A stretch of 64,000 nt of DNA from Phycisphaeraceae bacterium (GTDB lineage Bacteria; Planctomycetota; Phycisphaerae; Phycisphaerales; UBA1924). This document shows, in pieces, positions 24,363-33,573 of the stretch (within the stretch, counting starts at the first letter, position 1; every line of letters begins with the position of its first letter). The position numbers and the translations under genes are program-made. The stretch spans positions 62,001-126,000 of the forward strand of contig JACKHE010000004.1 in the NCBI GenBank assembly GCA_020639135.1, in the 5' to 3' direction. The notes below the pieces were generated by a model. That model was not told the DNA's origin and searched no databases. It saw nothing but the letters and a program-made list of their open reading frames with translations.

Positions 24363-25400
24363 ATGCTCATGACCTCCAAACCCATGTTCGACCTCGCCTA
24401 CGACGGAGGCTTCGGCATCGGCGGCTTCAACGTCAACAACATGGAGATGACCCAGGGCATCATCGAGGCCTGCGCCGAACTCCGCTCACCCGTCATCCTC
24501 CAGATCTCCAAGGGCGCCCGCGCCTACGCCAACATCCGCTTCCTCAAGCACATCATCGACGCCTGCGTCGAGGAATACCCCCAGGTCCCCATCTGCATCC
24601 ACTGCGACCACGGCGACACCATGCCCCTCATGCAGCAGTGCATCGACGACGGCTACACCTCCGTCATGATGGACGGCTCACACCACCCCTACGAACAGAA
24701 CATCGACATCACACGCCAGGCCGTCGAACTCGCCCACGCCAACGGCGTCGTCGTCGAGGGCGAACTCGGCAAGCTCGGCGGCATCGAGGAGGACGTCGTC
24801 GGACTCGACGCCGAGGAGTACGAGAAGAACATCGAGCAGTTCCTCACCGACCCCGAGCAGGCCGCCGACTTCGCGCAGCGCACCGGCATCGACTCCCTCG
24901 CCGTCGCCATCGGCACCTCCCACGGCGCCTTCAAGTTCAAGAACGAGCCCAAGCTCGCCTTCGACCGCATCGAGGCCATCATGAAGACCTGCCCAGGCCT
25001 CCCCCTCGTCATGCACGGCTCCTCCTCCGTCCCCAAGGCCGTCGCCGCCAAAATCAACGAGTTCGGCGGCCGCATGAAGGACTCCATGGGCGTCCCCGAG
25101 GAACAGATCGCCATGGCCGTCCGCAAGTACGGCGTCTGCAAGGTCAACGTGGACACCGACTACCGCATGATCATGACCGCAACGATCCGCGAGGTCTTCG
25201 CCAAGAACCCCGAAGAGTTCGACCCCAGGAAATACCTGGGCCCCGCCCGAGACGCCATGCGCGAGATGTGCAAGCAGAAGCTCGAGATGCTCAACTGCGT
25301 CGGCAAGGCCGACGAGGTCATCGCCCACTGGAAGAAGGAGGGCGAGCCGATGCCTTTGTTCTATAAAAAAGACAAGACAGGGTTAAGTTTGCATCAATAA
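24363..25400 (+). CDS. fba: Class II fructose-bisphosphate aldolase
   Basis: This 345-aa zinc enzyme splits fructose 1,6-bisphosphate into glyceraldehyde 3-phosphate and dihydroxyacetone phosphate. The metal-binding 'ICIHCDHGDT' (near residue 80), 'DGSHHPYEQNI', 'VEGELGKLGG' and 'GTSHGAFKF' motifs are intact, as are 'HGSSSVP' and 'KVNVDTDYR'. AGGA lies 9 nt before the ATG. The final ~15 codons (PLFYKKDKTGLSLHQ) are AT-rich and merge into the AT-rich island that starts at about 25.35 kb. The original 3' end may have been altered when that DNA arrived. Confidence 0.96.
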   Translation: MLMTSKPMFDLAYDGGFGIGGFNVNNMEMTQGIIEACAELRSPVILQISKGARAYANIRFLKHIIDACVEEYPQVPICIHCDHGDTMPLMQQCIDDGYTSVMMDGSHHPYEQNIDITRQAVELAHANGVVVEGELGKLGGIEEDVVGLDAEEYEKNIEQFLTDPEQAADFAQRTGIDSLAVAIGTSHGAFKFKNEPKLAFDRIEAIMKTCPGLPLVMHGSSSVPKAVAAKINEFGGRMKDSMGVPEEQIAMAVRKYGVCKVNVDTDYRMIMTATIREVFAKNPEEFDPRKYLGPARDAMREMCKQKLEMLNCVGKADEVIAHWKKEGEPMPLFYKKDKTGLSLHQ

Positions 25401-25449
25401 GTCCAATTAGTTTACGCGATGACCGGGTCGGCAACGCAATTCGCCTCTG

Positions 25450-25995
25450 TTAAGTAGATTCTGATTTAGCTAGCAGCCTCGTCACTAGGCGTATTACTCT
25501 ATAGCTAGCAACAAATGCAAAAACGTAAAATCCAGAAAGCACACTTAGTGTAAATTTTGCGCCCAGATAAAATTCGCGATTCGTTTCATAATCACACAGA
25601 ACTACCATCGCAAGCACGAGATACACCAACAGCCAAAGACACGCGCGGCTAACATACCCAACAAGTCGCTCATAATGCCCGTTTTTCCGAAGCAGACTGA
25701 CGATTTCAGAATCCGATACCCCGAGCAGTATTGCAGGCGCCATTGCTTGGAATCCAGCCAGGATTGCGGCTACCTGGATACTTAGGGGCAACACTTGCTT
25801 AACTACACGATCCAGTGCCCAGCAATTAATTTTACAGTCGCCGGGCAAAAAGAATAGCAGCAACATGGAGCAAATTGCCCCCGCGCCAATCGGGTATTTT
25901 TTTTCAAACCAGCTACTTTCCAAAAAAAGACGCAATCTCTTTCTAGCGGTTTCTCGCGATCTCGGCTCCGGATATGGCTCAGGATCATTCGCCAT
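25450..25995 (-). CDS. Four-TM protein of AT-rich two-gene cassette
   Basis: This 181-aa protein has four predicted transmembrane helices (about residues 32-53, 66-90, 108-130 and 144-166). A charged N-terminus rich in Pro, Arg and Glu comes first, and a short basic tail follows. The longest helix pair contains 'AAILAGFQAMAPAILLG'. The ATG at 25995 overlaps the end of the upstream cassette gene by 11 nt; another in-frame ATG lies 6 nt earlier. Codon use is AT-rich, unlike nearly every other gene in the window. I do not recognise a family. Small multi-TM proteins paired with a soluble partner are common effectors in toxin or anti-phage systems, but this is only an analogy. Confidence 0.7.
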   Translation of the reverse strand: MANDPEPYPEPRSRETARKRLRLFLESSWFEKKYPIGAGAICSMLLLFFLPGDCKINCWALDRVVKQVLPLSIQVAAILAGFQAMAPAILLGVSDSEIVSLLRKNGHYERLVGYVSRACLWLLVYLVLAMVVLCDYETNREFYLGAKFTLSVLSGFYVFAFVASYRVIRLVTRLLAKSEST

Positions 25996-26869
25996 CGCCA
26001 TTCTCTTGATCGCGAAGCCTCCTTCTGAACTCCGCTCTACGGCTGTGGAACTGGCGATGCAATTTATTAATACAATCTTCGATATCAATACCTCTCCCCT
26101 CATCCTCTTCCACTTCGATTCCAATCCTAATTTGATCATTTAATAGATCAATTGGATCAATGTCCGATTCTGGGTCGTGCTTACCTCTAACTTTCAGAGT
26201 TGAAACAACATCGTTTCCAAACATCTTTCTAATCGCGCGCTTGACTCCCCGCGTATCCAGCGATGCCCCCTTCCCCTGATGACCCACTGTCACCGAGACT
26301 TTAACCGAATGACCATGCGCTTGCTCCATAATGCTTAAGGCATGACCGACACCCGCATCGGCATTAGTTACCCGCGACAAACCATCAGCGCCATTCAGAG
26401 TGTATGTAAACTCCCTAATTAGTGTCGCATCGCGCAAGCGATCTTCCACATCTTCTAACAAAATGGGTTCTGTGTTAAATGGGCCGCCAAATAGGTCATT
26501 CATAAATGCGCGCAATGTCGCGTGGCGCGCGCCGGTCTGATTGAATTGAACAACAGCTACGCCTGATTCGGGGTAATAACAAAAACACACACGATCACCG
26601 AGAGAGGATTGGGGGTCCACAGGAACGGCTTCTTGGTGATCATCAGAAAGTTCATCCGGGAAATTCACGTACTTTTTCTTGTACATCACACCGGACAATC
26701 GATTGAGTCGAGCATTCCAGTTGACGTTTGACAATCGGTACTCATATTGCCCAAATGTACGATCATAATGATCGTCAAATTGAGTATTGTCAATTTGAGT
26801 TGTCACTGTTGTTCTTGTCCCATTATTGGGCATGAACCAAAAGAAATCCGCTCGTGTGTTGATTGTCAT
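25985..26869 (-). CDS. Soluble protein of AT-rich two-gene cassette, unknown
   Basis: This 294-aa protein has no signal peptide or membrane helix. AGGAG lies 7 nt before the ATG at 26869, which settles the start. Its N-terminal half is beta-rich ('RADFFWFMP', 'RVCFCYYPESGVAVVQFNQ'), followed by a helix 'ATLRAFMNDLF'. The C-terminal third is acidic ('DLLNDQIRIGIEVEEDEGRG') and ends in a very basic helix, 'RQFHSRRAEFRRRLRDQ'. The layout faintly recalls ~300-aa families of unknown function such as DUF6731, but I cannot confirm this. It overlaps the four-TM gene downstream and has the same anomalous base composition, so the two probably moved and act together. Confidence 0.72.
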   Translation of the reverse strand: MTINTRADFFWFMPNNGTRTTVTTQIDNTQFDDHYDRTFGQYEYRLSNVNWNARLNRLSGVMYKKKYVNFPDELSDDHQEAVPVDPQSSLGDRVCFCYYPESGVAVVQFNQTGARHATLRAFMNDLFGGPFNTEPILLEDVEDRLRDATLIREFTYTLNGADGLSRVTNADAGVGHALSIMEQAHGHSVKVSVTVGHQGKGASLDTRGVKRAIRKMFGNDVVSTLKVRGKHDPESDIDPIDLLNDQIRIGIEVEEDEGRGIDIEDCINKLHRQFHSRRAEFRRRLRDQENGDGE

Positions 26870-27017
26870 GCGCACACTCCTAGTGAGCATTATTTTGGAT
26901 TTCGAATCGAGGCCTTGGAATTCGTGAGGTGTCAGTGTACCAAAACGAGCGCACACCGAAGTCCCATCCCCCCAAAATCGCTTGCCCCACCCCCACCCAT
27001 GGCGAACAACTCTTCCC

Positions 27018-27983
27018 ATGGACCACCACCACCAACCACCCCCCCTCCCCAACGGCATCGACCGAAACGCCCTGATCGCCCGCCTCGTGGACCCATCCAT
27101 CCGCCTCGAGGAGATCGCCGATGACCTGGGCGTCACCGTCGCGCAGGTCCTCGACGCCGCCGAGCACCCCCTGGTGACCTCGATCCTCGACCGCATGGAC
27201 CGCCTCGACCGCCGCCGCGCCCGCCGAGCGGCAGCCGCCGCCGCCCCGACCGCGATCAAGACCCTCGAACTCCTGACGATCGACCGCGCAGCAACCCCCG
27301 AAACTCACCGCAAAGCCGCGTCGAGAATCGTCAGCGAAACCAAAGTCGGCGCCGTGGTATCGACAAAGTCGATGCCGCGCCGTCGCACCACCGTCGCACA
27401 TGCACAATCATGGACGCCGAGTCTGAGCAAAGCGAAGGCTCGGATATCCCCCGCGACTCCCCCCACGCCTGGGATGAGGCTCCGCGAATCCCAGGATTCC
27501 TCCCCGATCGACACCGTGGATCGGGTGAGGGGTTGCAACCACCCCAACGCGCAGCGGCGCACCACTTCTGCCCCCCTCTCCCTCTGGGAGAGGGCCGGGG
27601 AGAGGGGCGACTGCAACCGAATCGATCAAAGTCCTGATTCGATCATCGCACGCGCCAACTCACTCCCCTCCACCACTCGCGCCAGTCATGTCCAGATCCA
27701 ACACGCACCGCCACTCGCCCCCCTCGCGCCGCCACACCCCGGTGTAGCGCACCGCCTCGCTGATGACCTTCCCGCCCGGCCCGGTCCGCGTCCGAGTCCC
27801 GACACCGACCGTGCAGCCGGTCAACCCATCGGCGCTGACCCACGCGTGCGTGGGGCGCCAGACGAGCTTGAACGCCGGGTCGCGCTCCCACACGCCGTCG
27901 AGCAGCTCGACCAGCGCCTCGGCGCCGAACGCCTGCCCATCGTGCGCGACACTCCCCATCGCGGCGTCATCCGTCCAGAATGA
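27018..27983 (+). CDS. HTH-domain protein whose 3' end runs into repeats
   Basis: The first ~110 residues look real. A His/Pro-rich start is followed by a helix-turn-helix-like segment, 'SIRLEEIADDLGVTVAQVLDAAEHP', a basic Arg/Ala helix, and 'TAIKTLELLTIDRAATPETHRKAASRIV'. This resembles small DNA-binding proteins of the terminase-small-subunit type. After about 27350 the frame passes through dispersed repeats (it translates as S-L-W-E-R-A-G-E-R-G, a known repeat artefact). It then overlaps the opposite-strand gene at 27660-28166. The natural stop has probably been lost or displaced. The functional part is likely 27018 to about 27350. Confidence 0.4.
   Translation: MDHHHQPPPLPNGIDRNALIARLVDPSIRLEEIADDLGVTVAQVLDAAEHPLVTSILDRMDRLDRRRARRAAAAAAPTAIKTLELLTIDRAATPETHRKAASRIVSETKVGAVVSTKSMPRRRTTVAHAQSWTPSLSKAKARISPATPPTPGMRLRESQDSSPIDTVDRVRGCNHPNAQRRTTSAPLSLWERAGERGDCNRIDQSPDSIIARANSLPSTTRASHVQIQHAPPLAPLAPPHPGVAHRLADDLPARPGPRPSPDTDRAAGQPIGADPRVRGAPDELERRVALPHAVEQLDQRLGAERLPIVRDTPHRGVIRPE
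27468..27495. repeat. Inverted repeat with GGCTCCGC loop
   Basis: CCTGGGAT (27468-27475) pairs with ATCCCAGG (27488-27495). The 12-nt loop contains GGCTCCGC, the same tip found in hairpin copies A and B. Another inverted pair (CCGAG / CTCGG, 27417-27443) stands just before it. These lie in a 300-nt repeat cluster (27350-27660) without a convincing gene. Confidence 0.5.
27571..27607. repeat. CTCTCCC-type dispersed hairpin repeat
   Basis: CCCTCTCCC (27574-27582) pairs with GGGAGAGGG (27586-27594) around TCT. It is followed by CCGGGGAGAGGGG. Elements of this CTCTCCC...GGGAGAGGG...GAGGGG form are scattered in intergenic DNA of many GC-rich bacteria. A related copy is at 28191. Confidence 0.65.
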
Positions 27984-28166
27984 CCGCGGCCACCGCCGCT
28001 CGTTCGAGAACCCGGCCTCTCCCCACCGCGCATCCGTCGCCAGCAGAGCCGCCCGCGCCTCGCCGAGCGCCCCGTCATCAGCAACCCCCCGCCCCGGCGC
28101 CGCGCACGCCGACAGCAGAGCGCACACGCAGCCAACCACGACAACGACAAGCACATGATGCAGCAT
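27660..28166 (-). CDS. SnoaL/DUF4440-like lipoprotein
   Basis: This 168-aa protein has a lipoprotein signal peptide with lipobox L-L-S-A-C near residue 20. The remainder fits the NTF2-like fold. An opening helix ('DDGALGEARAALLATDARW') is followed by 'WTDDAAMGSVAHDGQAFGAEALVELLDG' and a final beta-sheet 'RYTGVWRREGGEWRCVLDLDM', which is the typical DUF4440/SnoaL ending. Such domains bind small molecules or act as ketosteroid-isomerase-like enzymes. The role here is unknown. The ATG at 28166 lies one codon after a GTG. The neighbouring DNA on both sides is repeat-rich. Confidence 0.75.
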   Translation of the reverse strand: MLHHVLVVVVVGCVCALLSACAAPGRGVADDGALGEARAALLATDARWGEAGFSNERRWPRSFWTDDAAMGSVAHDGQAFGAEALVELLDGVWERDPAFKLVWRPTHAWVSADGLTGCTVGVGTRTRTGPGGKVISEAVRYTGVWRREGGEWRCVLDLDMTGASGGGE

Positions 28167-28190
28167 CACACCATGCTACCGGGTTTCATC

Positions 28191-28231
28191 TCTTCACCCG
28201 CTCCACTTGCGGGAGAGGGCTGGGTGAGGGG
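28191..28231. repeat. CTCTCCC-type dispersed repeat, second copy
   Basis: CCCGC (28197-28201) pairs with GCGGG (28209-28213) and is followed by AGAGGGCTGGGTGAGGGG. This is the second form of the element at 27571. It lies between the DUF4440-like gene and the permease gene. Confidence 0.55.
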
Positions 28232-28260
28232 TATCCGGATCCGCCGCGAAGCGGCCCCCC

Positions 28261-30065
28261 TCAGATGATCAGCCGCACCCCGCCCAGCTCCGCGAGGCCG
28301 TAGATGAAGCCCTCGCCCGGGGAGCCGATGAACATGAGGTTGACCGGGACGCGCCACTCCTGCGAGAGCTTCTGGATGAGCTCCGGCCCGAACCTGCCCT
28401 CGACGGCGACGAACTCCACGTCGATGTCCGGGTACGCCTCGTCGAGGAACTCGAGATGCCCCTTGAGCTTCGGCGGGATCTCGTCCTGGCTCCTGACGAC
28501 GGTGACGACCTTCGCGCGGTTGGTGTGCTCGTTCTTGCGGATGTAGAGCATCACGTTGTTGAGGTTGGCGAGGTTGTCGCCGCGAGTGAAGAACACGACC
28601 TGCTGGGCGTTGATCTCGTCGATCTTGCCCCGGATCCGCTGCGCCAGCGCGCCCATGGGCTTGACCAGCGAGGCGATCATCGAGCGGATGATGTACAGGG
28701 CCGCCTTGAGCAGCACGATGCGCCCGAGCATGATCCCCATCGCGATCAGCGCGGGGATGAAGTACTCCAGGAAGACCACCAGGTGCGAGGGGTTGCGCAC
28801 CGCGTTGCCGACGAGCCCGGCGATCACCGCGGCGCCGCCCAGGAGCACCCAGGGCCACGGCGCCCGGCTGGGGCGCGGGAGCCTGGGGCGCCTGACCTTG
28901 AGCAGCACGTTGCCCAGCGCGAAGAGCGCCATGACGCAGAGGAAGGAGATGTTGTACACCCCGGCGAGCGCCTTGAGATCGCCACGGGTGATCAGCAGCA
29001 CGGAAACGGTCAGCGCGAAGAACGAGATGATGATCCAGTGCGTGGTGCCGCGGCGGTTGGTGCGCAGGAAGACCTGCGGGAGGCAGCGGTCGAGGGTGAG
29101 TCGTTTGGCGAGGCCGTTGACGCCGACGAAGCTGGTCAGGACGGCGCCGGAGAGGACGAGTGCGGCGTCGATGCTGATGACGGTGGCGAGCCAGGACCCG
29201 GCGGACCGGCCGCCCATGTGGGCGAGGAGGGTGTCCTCGTGCTCGCCGATGAGCTCGATGGGCACGAGCGACAGGGCGAGCAGCGCGAGCAGCGGGTTGA
29301 TGACGGCGACGGCGAGCCACATGTTGCGGAGGGTCTTGGGGAAGACGCCCTTGTCCTGCTCCTCGACGAAGTTGGCGGAGCTCTCGAAGCCGGAGATCCC
29401 GAGCATGGCTGCGGAGAAACCGAAGAAGAGCGCCAGGGGCACACCGCCGGGCGCGGGGACGGCGAGGTTGGCGTGCAGGGTGCCGAACCCCGTGCTCGCG
29501 ATGTGGATGGCGCAGCCGACGATCAGGACGGCGATGGTGGTGAGGTGGAAGACGAAGATGGCGATGGCGACCCTTGCGGACTCGGTGATCCCGAGCATGG
29601 TCAGGATCATGAAGGCCGCGAGGAGGGCGATCGTGGCGCCGGTGACCGGGACCTGGCTGACGAGATCGTGGGTGTACTTCATCGCCTCGGAGGCGCTGAG
29701 CACGGCGGTGGCCATGTAGGAGAGGATGGTCAGCAGCGCGGCGAGGGAGGCGCGGGACTTGCTCGTGGTGTTGAGCAGCGCGTTGTAGGCGCCGCCGTTG
29801 AGCGGGAGGGCGCCGACGACCTCGGCGTACACGGAACGGAAGAAGAAGAGCACGCCGACGACGAGCAGCAGCGCCAGGGGCGCGAGCTTCCCGGCGTAGA
29901 TGATCGAAAGCGCGGAGACGTACAGGCACGACGAGGTGATGTCGTTGCCGCAGATCGCGGTGGCGGCCCACTGCCCGAGCTTCTTCGGGTGGGCGTGTTT
30001 CGCGTCGGGTTCGGTCATCTGGCTCCGGTCGGCGTCGGCGCCGGCCTGCGGGTGGCCCGGCTCCA

Positions 30066-30069
<4 letters not shown>
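28261..30069 (-). CDS. APC-superfamily amino-acid permease-like transporter
   Basis: This 602-aa membrane protein has about 12 helices in residues 30-480, starting 'LGQWAATAICGNDITSSCLYVSALS'. The amino acid-polyamine-organocation signature 'ALPLNGGAYNALLN' (TM2-3) and 'FFGFSAAMLGISGFESSANFVEEQ' (TM6 region) are clear. The last ~120 residues form a soluble domain ('QVVFFTRGDNLANLNNVMLYIRKNEH'), seen in some permeases as a regulatory USP-like or related domain. The ATG overlaps the stop of the dipeptidase gene (ATGA). Peptide hydrolysis and amino-acid uptake therefore look coupled. The substrate is not known. Confidence 0.88.
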
Positions 30070-31382
<1,313 letters not shown>

Positions 31383-31413
31383 GAATGATCTCTTTGTCGC
31401 GTGCGGGCGCCCG

Positions 31414-31953
31414 TCAGGTGTCGAAGCGGCGCCAGTAGTCCTGATAGTACATCATCGCCTCCGCGCTCATCTCCTGCCAGCCCTTGTAGCGGAGGAACCG
31501 CGCGCAGGCACGTTTCTGGCCGCTGGTGAGCGCCTCGAAGTTGGGGTCTGGTTCCGGCGGCGTGCGTCTGCGCTTGTTGCTCGAATCCTGCAACGGCGGC
31601 CCGAGTGCTGAGACCGGCACGTCCTTCATCCAGTTGTCGTGCCCGCCATCGGCGCGATGCAGAGACCACCGCATGTAGGCCGGGAGGTGGTACACCCAGC
31701 CCTTGACATCGAAGAAGCCGAGCGCGTTGCAATGCTGCTCCAGGAGCTCGCCGGGGATCTCCGTCCAGTGCTTGTCGCGGTCGAGCCGGCCTGCTTCTTC
31801 GATCTCCCGATCTGACGCGTAGTCGTCGATCGCCGAGGCCTGGTGGAGCGAGGTGGCGCCGATGCGGTCCACGTTCCTGAACGCGGCCTCGATCTGGCGG
31901 ATGAGCAGTTCCCTGCTGATCTCGTCGCCGGGGGCTGGGGGGATGGGGTTCAT
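31414..31953 (-). CDS. DUF6714-like hypothetical protein
   Basis: This 179-aa soluble protein contains 'EAAFRNVDRIGATSLHQASAIDDYASD' and 'HWTEIPGELLEQHCNALGFFDVKGW', followed by 'YHLPAYMRWSLH'. I associate this layout with the DUF6714 family, whose function is unknown. The C-terminal part, 'FEALTSGQKRACARFLRYKGWQEMSAEAMMYYQDYWRRF', is also typical of that family. It stands alone between the dipeptidase and a hairpin repeat. The name rests on memory of the family pattern only. Confidence 0.7.
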   Translation of the reverse strand: MNPIPPAPGDEISRELLIRQIEAAFRNVDRIGATSLHQASAIDDYASDREIEEAGRLDRDKHWTEIPGELLEQHCNALGFFDVKGWVYHLPAYMRWSLHRADGGHDNWMKDVPVSALGPPLQDSSNKRRRTPPEPDPNFEALTSGQKRACARFLRYKGWQEMSAEAMMYYQDYWRRFDT

Positions 31954-31980
31954 GGGTCGTCGAATGCTGGAGTGAAGGTG

Positions 31981-32023
31981 GGAAGCACTACAACGCCGAG
32001 GCGGCGTTGTCGTGGCACGGGGG
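31981..32023 (-). repeat. Dispersed hairpin repeat, copy F (inverted)
   Basis: Read on the minus strand it has CCCCCGTGC, arm CACGACAACGCC, a short GC-rich loop, arm GGCGTTGTAGTG and CTTCC. There is one mismatch in a 12-bp stem. Flanks match copies A, B and D although the arms differ. Confidence 0.72.
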
Positions 32024-32031
32024 AATCGGGC

Positions 32032-33573
32032 TCATGGGTCGTTTGGATCGGTTGTATGTATGTCCTGTTGATCCGACGATTGATCCGGGGGTTCGTCCCA
32101 TCCCAGTCGTCGATCGGTGTAGTTGCCCGCCCAGCTGGAACCGAGGGGCGCGGAGGCCTCGCCCTCCCATCGATGATCGGCTTCGATCACCATGAGCCCG
32201 GCGTCCGGGTCTCCGGGTGTGGCGCGGAGCCTGAGCGGCTCGCCGGCGCGCACCGCCTCCCAGAACTGGTCCTGGTCGATCACGACAGGTCTGTCGCCTC
32301 CGGCAATGCGGCTCCATTCGTAGGCGCCGCCGCGCTGGATCATCGACCAGACGCATTGGCCGCTCCCGATCGGGCGCTCGCCTCGGAGCAGGTCGATGTT
32401 GACGACAACCGCAATGTTGTCCGCGCCCTGGGGGAGCGGGCCGGGCTGACCGGGATTGGATCCTCCGAACCTGTGGTCTCTGGCGACCAGCGCCAGATCG
32501 GAGTCAACGCTCCCGGGCACGCCTTCGCGCCGCACATAGAGGAGTTCGAGTTCTGAGTTCATCCAGGGCCCGAGCCACTGGTCGATCGGGTCCGCGGGGC
32601 ACGGTGGGAGCGCGGCGTCGATATCGCCCCGGACGGCCGCGCGGGTGGTCACCGTACCGGTCCATTCGAATCCCTTGCTCATGTCCCGCCGCCTGATCTC
32701 GATCTCGAGATTGTCGATCGGGGTCTGGGAGGATCCGAGCGTGAAGATGTTGGCGGGGTTCAATCCGAAGTTGTCGTTCGAGACATCGATCCAGTCCGAG
32801 CCCGGGATCTTCGCCCTGATCTCGAGCACACACCGCATGATGCGATATCGGGGATTGATGGAAGCGTAGATCGGAGCGCCGATCGGCGTCTGATCTCTGA
32901 GCAGCACCAGTGTGGGGGCCGCCGCCTCCACGATGCGGCGGCAGTGGTCTTTGTTGAACACGTCCCAACCCCCCAGGGCCCGGAGCATGTTGACGCCGCG
33001 GTTGGACGGCAGGCTGATGGCGCGATGGATAAGCCAGTCGAGTTGCCAGCCCCACATGGGTCTGTCGTCTTTCCGTCCTCGAACGACGAGTTCCGCCCAG
33101 AGTTTGTCGGCAGTGGTAGCGGGTTTGGATGCGGCGAAGATCGCCGGCGGGAGATATGGGTAGCTACTGACAGAAGACATGGTGTAGCGGGTGGTCATCG
33201 CCGCGTAGAACTGCTGGCAAGTTGCGGATTTCTCGATGGTTGGGTAGGCGATGATCAGGGCTGTCGTCGGGATGATGGTTTCCCATCCGTCGTTGACGGC
33301 GCGCCGGCCGAGGTGACCGCCATAGGCGACGAGGAATAGCAGGGCGGAGAGCAGGATCCCGCGCCTGCGGGTCGGCGCAAACCTCCGCTGGCGGTCCTTC
33401 CGGAGTGTGGCGCCGCACTCGGGGCAGGTCGTGCCCGGGACTCCGGTCATGTCGTAGCGGCACTTGCGGCAGCAGCGGCGGTCGTCGCGTTTCGGGATCA
33501 CGGCGCGGACCAGCAGCGCGGCGCCGAACAGGATGCCAGCCCACGTCAGTCCCAACAGCGCCACGGAGATCAT
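32032..33573 (-). CDS. Membrane protein with N-terminal zinc ribbon
   Basis: This 513-aa protein starts with a transmembrane helix (residues 3-26). A four-cysteine zinc ribbon, C-R-K-C-RYDMTGVPGTT-C-PEC-G, follows, then a second helix (about residues 72-90). This TM-ribbon-TM module, with C-x2-C-(G/R)-Y-D-(L/M)-(T/R)-G, is widespread in planctomycetes and supports the taxonomic call. The long remainder is beta-rich and probably outside the cytoplasm, with no motif I can name. It overlaps the BioF gene upstream by 4 nt (ATGA) and is therefore co-transcribed with it, for no obvious reason. Confidence 0.8.
   Translation of the reverse strand: MISVALLGLTWAGILFGAALLVRAVIPKRDDRRCCRKCRYDMTGVPGTTCPECGATLRKDRQRRFAPTRRRGILLSALLFLVAYGGHLGRRAVNDGWETIIPTTALIIAYPTIEKSATCQQFYAAMTTRYTMSSVSSYPYLPPAIFAASKPATTADKLWAELVVRGRKDDRPMWGWQLDWLIHRAISLPSNRGVNMLRALGGWDVFNKDHCRRIVEAAAPTLVLLRDQTPIGAPIYASINPRYRIMRCVLEIRAKIPGSDWIDVSNDNFGLNPANIFTLGSSQTPIDNLEIEIRRRDMSKGFEWTGTVTTRAAVRGDIDAALPPCPADPIDQWLGPWMNSELELLYVRREGVPGSVDSDLALVARDHRFGGSNPGQPGPLPQGADNIAVVVNIDLLRGERPIGSGQCVWSMIQRGGAYEWSRIAGGDRPVVIDQDQFWEAVRAGEPLRLRATPGDPDAGLMVIEADHRWEGEASAPLGSSWAGNYTDRRLGWDEPPDQSSDQQDIHTTDPNDP

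Noticed and set aside
25360..26960. AT-rich island as the replication origin itself
   Set aside because: It is fully occupied by two overlapping, ribosome-binding-site-preceded coding frames, and I found no DnaA-box cluster. A horizontally acquired cassette explains the composition better.
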